Below, one piece after another: positions 56,000 to 64,000 of a DNA stretch of 64,000 nucleotides. The position numbers were made by a program, and so were the translations under genes. The stretch is from assembly GCA_949752735.1 (NCBI GenBank), contig OX457040.1, positions 2,930,355 to 2,994,354 of the forward strand, in the 5' to 3' direction. How positions within the stretch are numbered: the stretch's first letter is position 1; the number at the start of each line of letters is the position of its first letter. The notes beneath the pieces are model-generated. The model worked only from the letters and a program-made list of their open reading frames with translations, had not been told where the DNA came from and ran no database searches. The stretch comes from Lumbricus terrestris (taxonomy: Eukaryota > Annelida > Clitellata > Crassiclitellata > Lumbricidae).

Positions 56000-57100
56000 A
56001 TGTGGTTTTTTATTTGTTTGAATGTATTTAACTTTGCATGAACAAGCTTGTGCGTCTAAGAAAATACTTGCCAACTTAATAAGACTTGTTAGTTGTTACA
56101 ACATTGACGCCTTGTAGTTATACGACGTAGACCCTAAGGTCTGCCTAAATGACTCTTTCAGCCATAAACTGTGGTTGAACAATTGAAATCAACACCTGCG
56201 CGACATGATAAAATGTCTACAATACGATAAGACGATGTGATCTGTAGTCAGTCCGCAAGTTGTCGCTGAGCAGTGGAAACTGTACTTAAAAATAAAAAAA
56301 GTTAATTAAACACCGTTGCTAAGTGATATCTTAATGATATATATAATAGTCACAGACTGCATGATAGTGTATTCGCTTGGTGGTTTGTTCCATTTTCAAT
56401 TGGCATTGCAATTGACAGAAGATAGACGAAAAAGAAAAAATTATCAACGGTGAACTACATGTAAGTTTACAAGACTAGTGTAGTTTTACATGCATATATT
56501 AATGACCTTCAGCCTGACATCAGATAATGTTGGCCCAAATGGTGGATCGAAATGATCTTTGCAGTCATTTGATGTTGTTAAGCATCTTAAAATAATCTAC
56601 TGTTGGCTGATTTCTGGTGGTGCTGAGCATTCACGGGCCTCGCAGAGTCGGCGCCCATGGTCATGGTTAATTACTTGTCTGTGTATTTATTTCTTTTTCA
56701 AAAATTAGTCTGAATGTATTAAGCTTGCCATGACATTGTATAATTGTATAATTGTATATAGCCTACAGTGTCGAGCGTCTTAGAAAATGCTTGATTACTT
56801 AATGGGTTGCAACATAGTCACTTTTCACAGTTAGGCAATGTGGGCCTGGCAGCATAAGATGTCATTAGATACTCAAACCTACTCTTGTTGGGTTTAATAA
56901 AAATTGAATGTCTAAATAATATTTGTAACGTTGGGTGACGTAACCAGCAAATAGAAAGCTAGTTGTCGCCAAAACTTGTAACATATGCAATTGAAATAAA
57001 AACATTCGATTCACACACCTTTTTAAATGTAGAATTGACGACTTAATAATTACAGATTGCACAACTTTTCCAGGTAATACTAATAATAGATATCTCGGGC
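56000..57100. other. Unassigned AT-rich DNA
   Basis: No gene seen. Dispersed-motif pair present at about 56255 (GTCCGCAAGTTGTCGCTGAG) and 56305 (AATTAAACACC). Confidence 0.5.
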
Positions 57101-57106
57101 TAGGAC

Positions 57107-57275
57107 GTGTGGGACGCAGGGGCGCAAGCTGCTGCGGAGCGACCTTGGACAAGTTGCTTACCCATCATTGTCTGTGGGGAAGACAACGGGAAACCACCTC
57201 ATTCATCTCATCCCCAGGGGCGCAAAGCCAATGAACCTGTCTTCGGGCAGAGCACCATCATCATCATCACTAATA
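57107..57275 (+). mobile_element. Possible SINE with (ATC)n tail
   Basis: GGGGCGCAAGCTGCTGCGGA, CCTTGGACAAGTTGCTTACC and GACAACGGGAAACCACC, ending in (ATC)n. Resembles a tRNA-SINE body without a clear head. No TSD found. Confidence 0.4.
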
Positions 57276-57279
57276 ATAA

Positions 57280-59960
57280 AGGTATCCATTTGGATCGAAG
57301 TTGACACAAGATTGGCGCCAATATTCGAGTCGCAAGATGTCGTCAGGAAACTATACTCAACGCAACAACCATTCGAACTCTCTTAATGCTGTATAATGCC
57401 AAAAAAATATATTTTCGAGGGCATCGAGTTTATCTTTCTTATGATACAATGTCATGATCGTCAAACAACGATAATTATTATCCAAACAAAAATGTCCAGT
57501 CGTTTCAAATATTCTGTGCTAAGAAGATGAAGAAGAGCAGTCCCTTAAAACAGTCATATAAGAGTGAGTTGCCAGTCCTCTCCCTCGACATGCCATTCTA
57601 CCACCGACAGAATTATAGGCCATTGTATTCGTCAAAGCTGAGATCATGGAAGCAAAGACGAACTAGAAAATCTTTAACCAAATTTCTGCCATGTATGGAT
57701 TTGAATCCCCGACATTCCGATCGAAAGTCAAGTAATGTAGGACTAACCACGTGCAATAAACTAACGATAACCATTGATCTGCGGTTTAAAACTATATAAG
57801 AATTTCACTTCTCTCGACTTTGACGGCCATTGATGTCATAAGATGTCTTTAAACCATTGAAAACTAGTGTAATAATAAAAATCCTATGAATGACGCTCAA
57901 TATGAGTTATTAATGCAACGTCGACATCATCGGTCAATACAACCACAAGATGTCGGTAAGCATTTGAAAAGTGAATCAAATTGTTATTATTCATCGTGAC
58001 TTTTGTTATGTGGAGTCGACTTCGTCTTCTCTGTCGACTGTTAGATGTCGCTAAACAATGAAGGTTGTGCGTTACATTTGAACGGCATTGAACACCTTTA
58101 ATAGGGTACACAATTTTGTTACAACTACGCATCAAGCACTATTTCCATTATTTTATTTTTTGTCAGATGTGTTCATTTGGTTGAAAAAAGAGCGAAAAAG
58201 AATAACGTGATTACAAAGAAGCCAGATGCGACCACCAAACGAAATCTTGCAGTTTTGAGCGTTGATTGAGGAGGCACATGAGCATAGGGCATTGTGTACA
58301 TGCTCCGAGAAAGTAAGACGCTCACCAATTGTAATAATAATCTTCGTCTATTGAACAATCCATCCAGTTGACAGACTGGAACCGGTTACAATTTACAGTT
58401 ACGCAGTTATTTAATTAACGTTAATCTTAATCATTAGCAGAACAGATAGCCTGCAATACAACACCTGTATTTCTTATATTTAAGTTTATCTCTCTTTACA
58501 TCTATAAGAGACAACGCTTGGCGGCCGAGGAAGCGAAGAATCAAATTGTATTGTACGTAGAAAGAAATTATTAGCTGTTATGGACAGAGGATAAATCGAA
58601 GAATTATTACCACAAGGCTAGAATTAAACACCTCCAAAATGAGGTCACAAAACCTATATAAAGTTGAACTTTGAAATTATGACTATCTTATCTTCTTCAA
58701 CAGCAAGAAGTAAATTATTCATCTTTCTTGTAAACTTAACTGAACAATCACAAAACGCCATTCATAGATCCAGATGTATTTCCGACCCAAGTCGGTAAAG
58801 ATGCTAACAAAAGAGTCTTCAGGCACCTCCGTGAAAACGAAGGCTCAAAATTAACTTCCTACGGAAGAGTGATCAAATTATAGAAACTGACAAGAGCAAA
58901 AGCTCTGGATTGACCAGTAGCATTTGACACGACATCGCTAATTAAACAGCTGTTAACCAAGTAATTGGGTAGAGTCGTTCAAATTAAGGTGAAAACTGTA
59001 TGAACATTTCTTTCAATCTACCTCAACGGACTCTGAAGCCATAAAATGTCGCTAAGTCAATGGCGGCCGTTGCAGTTGTAAATCCGCCCAATTTCGCTCA
59101 ACTCGAGTAGGCAAGAAAGGTTGAAGCCAACTGACCTGACATCCAAAAGATGTCGCTAAGCGCAGAGAACTATTATAGTGAAGCATACACTGAAACTTAT
59201 TAAAGTTATTCTATCAATGACCGTTGCCGACAATACAGAAAATATACAATGCAATGAAAGCAAGTTTCTATCATCCTAAAAAAGCACCATTAACAAGTGT
59301 CTGAGTGAAGATTCACTATTTCATCACTGTTCAGTCAATAGAAACTTAGAACGATCTTATAAAGTAAGCTATCAAACATTGGCTTGTCTAATTTATATAG
59401 CAGCAGTTTACATCGTTACAAAGGTGTCTTAAATGATCGCTCTGAGAAAACGATCAGCGGGCGGTTTTGTTTTATTTTAGAGACGCAATTTTATGTCATA
59501 GACATTGGCGTCACCCTCCTTCTTTCTCCGTGCTATGGACTGGCACCTCCACGGATTGGATTGTGGGTTTGCGGCGGATTTAAACGGGAGACGGATGCTG
59601 AGTTTAACGACATTGTATGGAATTAAATTCCGATACTGTCAGCATAAATAATTTCGGTCATTTCCTAAACGATTTAATCGCAGGGATATGCTAGATTACA
59701 AAATGCCGCGTGTGTGGATTGTATAGCAAAATTGAACAAAATGGTTGCAGTTATTTTCAAGTGGGACACGACCTCAAACAAAGTCAATCATCCATCCACA
59801 CTCCCTTCCCGTTACTTCCCATCCTTACACCCAAGTTTAATCCACACTTCGTTATACTCCCATCCATCCTCTCTCTTCCCCTCCCACCCAGTTCAACTTA
59901 GGTCCAATCTTCCATGACATCTAAGAACACTAGAAGCTATAGAATGAAATATAAATAGGA
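57280..59960. other. Unassigned DNA with many dispersed-motif copies
   Basis: No gene recognised. AGATGTCGCTA at 58043 and 59149 plus near matches (57338, 57848, 57951, 59044). 59220-59340 is paralogous to about 16287-16400 (GACAATACAGAAAATATACA). A C/T-rich stretch lies at 59790-59900. Confidence 0.5.
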
Positions 59961-60204
59961 CTTACAAACACCCATAGGCGGAGACCTGGTCCGAACTTTG
60001 GGGGGGACGGACGAGCGGCCGAATGACGATCGCCGAGGCACGATGCGCCTAGCAGGGGAGTGTTTGGGCAGGGAGATATGCCCCCAAACTTCGAAAAATT
60101 CGATTTTCAGCACAACAATGGCATCATTTCAGGTAGTCATATTAACAAATTTCCTCATCATTTTAGTGCCCCCCCCAATGTCGAAATGCTTTGAATTGAT
60201 AATT

Positions 60205-61195
60205 GATTAGTAACGTTAAAAGAGGTGTGTAAGCGACATCTCCAAATGGAATTCTCTGTTTAAAAAAATAGTTAGCTTGTTTCATGAAAATAGTTTGGTA
60301 AAGTTAAAAGAGGTGTGTAAGATACATCTCCAATTGGAATTCTCTGTTAAAAAATAATAGTTAATTTGTTTGATATTAATAGTTTAGTAAAGTTAAAAGA
60401 GGTGTGTAAGAAACATCTCCAATTGGGATTCTCTGTTTAAAATTAATAGTTAACTTGTCTGCTTATATAAGATTAGTAAAATTAAAAGATGTGTGTAAGA
60501 GACATCTCCAATTGGAATTCTCAATTTAAAACAATAATATCAGTTAACTTCTTTGATGATAATAGTTTAGTAAAGTTAAAAGAGGCCTGTAGGAGACATC
60601 TCCAATTGGAATTCTCAGTTTAAACAAAAATAGTTAACTTGTCTGATGATAATAGTTTAGTAAAGTTAAAAGAGGTGTGTAAGAGACATCTCCAATTGTT
60701 AAAAATAATAGTTAACTTGTCTGACGATATCAGTTTAGTATATTTAAAAGAGGTGTGTAAGAGACATCTCCCATTGGAATTCTCTGTTATAATAAATAAT
60801 AGTTAACTTGTCCGACGATAATAGTTTATTAAAGTTAAAAAAGGTGTGTAAGAGACATCTCCAATTTTAATTCTCTGTTTAAAAAAATAATAGTTAACTT
60901 GTTTGGTGGTAATAGTTTAGTAAAGTTAAAAGAGATGTGTAAGAGACATCTCCAATTGGAGTTCTCAGTTTAAAAAAATTATAGTTAACTTGTTTGATGG
61001 TGATAGTGTAGTAAAGTTAAAAGAGGTGTGTGAGAGATATCTCCAATTGGAATTCTCTGTTTAAAAAAATAATAGTTTACTTGTTTGATGATAGTAGTTT
61101 AGTAAAGTTAAAAGAGGTGTGTAAGAGACATCTCCAATTGGAATTCTCCGTTTAAAAAAAAGCTATCTTGTTTGATGATAATAGTTTAGTTATTA
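60205..61195. repeat. Minisatellite of element B (~87-bp unit, about 11-12 copies)
   Basis: Same unit as 50290-51790, with fewer copies. Both arrays are followed by the identical-type sequence CTTGGGATTTTAAATCGTAC. Confidence 0.94.
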
Positions 61196-61481
61196 TATTA
61201 TATTTAACTTGGGATTTTAAATCGTACGTTTTTATTACCTATTATTAATCCGATGTATAATAACGATGTTCTGTGTCCCATTGTTCGTTTTCAAGAGGAG
61301 TAATAAACCAATTACTTACATACTAACTTACTTACTTTCCATAGTATTCCCAATGTCCAACTGGAGGTTGATTCGAGCCTGAAGGAAACCTGAAGGGAAT
61401 GTAGCAGAAGCCCGATTATGACGTTGTGGCGTTATTTATTATTATTATTAATCAGAAGTTTAACGACATCTTATAGCTACA

Positions 61482-61970
61482 ATGTGGAGGAGAATTGTTG
61501 AGAGGAGGATTAAACAAAGGCTTGAAGAAAAGACTGGTCAAAACACTGGTATGGAGTGTGGCACTGTATGGGTCGGAGACCTGGACTATCAAGAAGGAGG
61601 ATATTCATAAATTAGAGGCTTTCGAGATGTGGATTTGGAGAAGGATGGAGAAGGTGAGCTGGACGGAGCATATAACGAATGCGGAGCTGCTACAAATGGT
61701 TGGTGAAAAGCGATCGCTAATAACAACAATAAGAGAAAGACAAAAGAACTGGGTTGGGCACGTGTTAAGAGGAGACTCCCTCCTGAAAGAAATCATAGAA
61801 GGGAAAATGGAAGGGAAAAGAGGGAGAGGAAGACCGCGGCAAATGATGCTCGGAGGGATTATGGTCAATGGATACAGCAAACTGAAGGAAAAGGCACAGC
61901 ACAGAGAGGAGTGGCGTCATTGGAGGTTGGAACCTGCCGAAGGGCAGAGAACCTAAAGAAGAAGAAGAAG
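61482..61970 (+). pseudogene. RTE-type LINE reverse transcriptase C-terminus, recent insertion
   Basis: One open frame (stop at 61954-61956) reads 'LVKTLVWSVALYGSETWTIK', 'LEAFEMWIWRRMEKVSW', 'NWVGHVLRGDSLLKEIIEGK' and 'GKRGRGRPRQMML', the conserved C-terminal part of RTE-clade reverse transcriptases downstream of the catalytic palm. It is uninterrupted for about 155 codons, then has a short 3' end with (GAA)n (61958-61970). TSD ATAGCTACA flanks it (61473-61481, 61971-61979). The paralogous position in element A (near 52065, TTATAGCTACAAAGGC) is empty, so the 489-bp insertion is directly visible. 5'-truncated, hence not autonomous. The absence of stops suggests recent arrival. Confidence 0.95.
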
Positions 61971-62767
61971 ATAGCTACAAAGGCTATTGACGTCTTTAAA
62001 GATTTTAACGTATGTCCATTCACTTTTGATCAACTGTTCGGCAGTTTTGGCCTTTTTCTCTCTGTTTTCATTTCATTTTCCCGAAGTTTGATAGCAATAT
62101 TATTATACATTTGCACATTTCATGATGACCACATAATATAACATCGAGGCTACTTAGTTAAATTAACATCAAATATTTAACGCGTGTTTACAAACAATTC
62201 TGAACATTCATTGGTCAACAATGAAATTAATGGCAGATTTGATATTCAAAATTAAAATAAAAAATCAAAGTATTCACCCATCGTTTGGACCCATGAACAA
62301 TAATAGCAAGAATTTTTTTTCAATACCTGTTTAATCTATTACAGAATTATTTAGAAAAAAGCACCCACACACACTCAAAAAACAATAAACACGATAGAAA
62401 CAAATCCAAGGAATTTAATAAATTTTATATCAGTTGTGACGTTGGGTGTTTGCAAGGTTTTTATAATAACCGGTAGTAGGTTAAAAGAGGTATCTTATCC
62501 ACACAGTACAATGTTCGCAAACTATTCAACGTGGGACTAAATAACTATTGGTTAGAGCCTGGATTGACCGGGAATTTATATCATTAGAATTATGTACTTC
62601 ATCCGCTAAAGTTGTCTTTCTTTAGAACTCTACTGACGTGTGTGTGTACATGCCCTAACGCTTAAACATAAGGGGGGGGGACAAATGCATGGGCCGTCCC
62701 CCCCAACGCCTCATTGGGGGGACCGTCCCCCCCTGTCCCCCCCTAGGTCTCCGCCCATGGAAACACC

Positions 62768-63945
62768 TTTAATACAGTCACAAAGTTGCCTAATGTACGC
62801 TAGGCAACGTTAAAAACGATTGGTCAGAGCTGTAATATGACAAACGAAATTTTTAAGGGAAAGGGCCTCTGTTGTCATAGACCTTCGTCAAATCTGGATC
62901 CATCCAAAAACGTATGTCTATGCTATAACAGGCGGCGAAGTAATGCCAGAAATATCCGGCAAACAAGCGAATAAAACTAGGTCTAATTATCTCCGCTTGA
63001 AATTTCCGGCGTGCTAGGTGGCGAAAGGTTTAACTTTAAACAACAGAGCCATCGACCGTTAGATGACGCTAAACACTGGAGATTGTGTGAATTATAGAAT
63101 TGAAATTAAACACCTTTATTAGAAGTATAGGTAATATTATAATAACATTCGTTCAATGCCGCCGGTGAATTTTGACCTCAAGTAGCTTTTGTGGGTTGTG
63201 AGAACTAAATTCTCGACGATTTACATAGTTGCGGGCCATTAAGAAATAAAACTGCAATTACAATTGACCTGCATAGTTAGATGATGCAGGCCCTAATTTC
63301 GACCTTATTACGTCCGGAACTGGCTGGCAGCCAAGTAAGATGTCGTTAAGCACATTAATCTCCTCATGCGTGACTTGATGAAAATTAATGTTGAAACAAT
63401 TATTGTAACGAAAGCTGACGTAGCCTGAACTAAGATCACGAGTTGTCGCTGAAAGGTGGAAATGCACACCTTAAACAAAGCATGATTTAAACACCATTGT
63501 TAAGTTGTGTCGTAACGTCATAATAATCGCAAACCACAATAAAATCAGCTGCATTGTGCCAAACAAATTTGTAAAAACAGCTGTATTATGCCAAACAATT
63601 TTTTTCCCGAGGCAAATCAAATCTGGATCCTCATCCTCACGATTGCTCCAAATTATTGTCATCTGAATTACATTTGACACAAGATCGACGCCAACCACTT
63701 TTTCTTACCGAAAGATGAATTGAAAAGTTACTTCAGAAGAGCTCGACAGTCTACAATTCATGGCTCAACAGTCGACGCTGGTACCCTTGCAATGTCAGTT
63801 CGCAGTGAAACAGAAGGTTTATTCCAGTCCTATTTCCTAATGATACAGCAGCATTTAACGAACAAATATACAATTTGCTCCATTGTTCCGTAATCCGGTG
63901 TAAGAAGAGTGGCAGTCACTCAAGCTGGTCAACATGGGGCAATGA
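62768..63945. other. Unassigned DNA with degenerate SINE-1 copies
   Basis: No gene seen. Old SINE-1 traces at about 62838-62908 (GGCCTCTGTTGTCATAGACC, GGATCCATCC) and 63560-63640. Dispersed-motif pair at 63050-63110 and again at 63335-63490. Confidence 0.55.
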
Positions 63946-63947
63946 AT

Positions 63948-64000
63948 ATGAATTGTAATTGTAATTGTAATCGTACATTTATATAGCGCCACTTCAAGAG
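63948..64000 (-). mobile_element. LINE (L2-like) 3' end, cut by the window edge
   Basis: (AATTGT)n tail, then CATTTATATAGCGCCACTTC, the first arm of the 3' stem-loop. The rest lies beyond 64000. Confidence 0.75.

Larger units (their letters stand above)
59973..62759. mobile_element. hAT-like transposon B (2.8 kb), sister of element A
   Basis: Inverted ends CATAGGCGGAGACCTGG and CATGGGCGGAGACCTAGG. TSD CAAACACC / GAAACACC (59965-59972, 62760-62767), one mismatch. Contains the shared monomer (~60105), the ~87-bp array, and an RTE LINE insertion. Between the array and the right end it is paralogous to element A except where A has the piggyBac. Confidence 0.85.

Noticed and set aside
61605..61880. 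91-codon minus-strand open frame
   Set aside because: Antisense of the RTE reverse transcriptase fragment.

Overview
This window looks like gene-poor, AT-rich nuclear DNA from an animal, most likely a marine-type invertebrate. I cannot name the species. Evidence for a eukaryote: truncated LINE reverse transcriptases of the CR1/L2 and RTE groups, short retroposons with target-site duplications (TSDs), tRNA-derived SINEs with A and B boxes, hAT and piggyBac DNA transposons, minisatellites, and long (TGTA)n, (CTGT)n and (TCA)n tracts. I found no convincing host protein-coding gene. Every recognisable coding stretch is a decayed transposable-element fragment, and most open frames are simple-sequence artefacts or cross element boundaries.

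Layout. 1-3.9 kb: unique DNA, one SINE, two long microsatellites. 3.9-9.4 kb: a four-level nest, in which a 5.5 kb element with minisatellite termini holds a 3.1 kb hAT-like element, which holds a LINE fragment split by two further DNA transposons; each junction is marked by a TSD. 10-18 kb: locally duplicated DNA with a piggyBac MITE, a hAT element and two LINE insertions, several of which have a matching empty site in the paralogous copy. 17.8-44.3 kb: a tandem-like array of diverged multi-kilobase blocks (S copies at about 17.8, 27.2, 33.3 and 37.5 kb; T copies at 34.3 and 41.9 kb) that differ by SINE, LINE and MITE insertions. 44-49.7 kb: LINE remnants and microsatellites. 49.7-56 kb: a 4.1 kb hAT-like element carrying an ~87-bp-unit array and an internally deleted piggyBac, then a 1.5 kb element made almost wholly of an 86-bp tandem repeat. 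56-60 kb: unique DNA with short dispersed motifs. 60-62.8 kb: a sister of the 49.7 kb element, with an RTE insertion. 62.8-64 kb: unique DNA ending in a LINE 3' end.

The strongest theme is structural. Several non-autonomous DNA transposons with 8-bp TSDs carry internal minisatellites with units of about 80-105 bp, and one monomer is shared between three of these element groups. Two very short (~116 bp) SINE families, a palindromic module shared by MITEs with different ends, a LINE 3' stem-loop with a compensated base pair, and a dispersed 11-mer (AGATGTCGCTA) are the other recurrent signals. All identities are judged by eye; no database search was possible.
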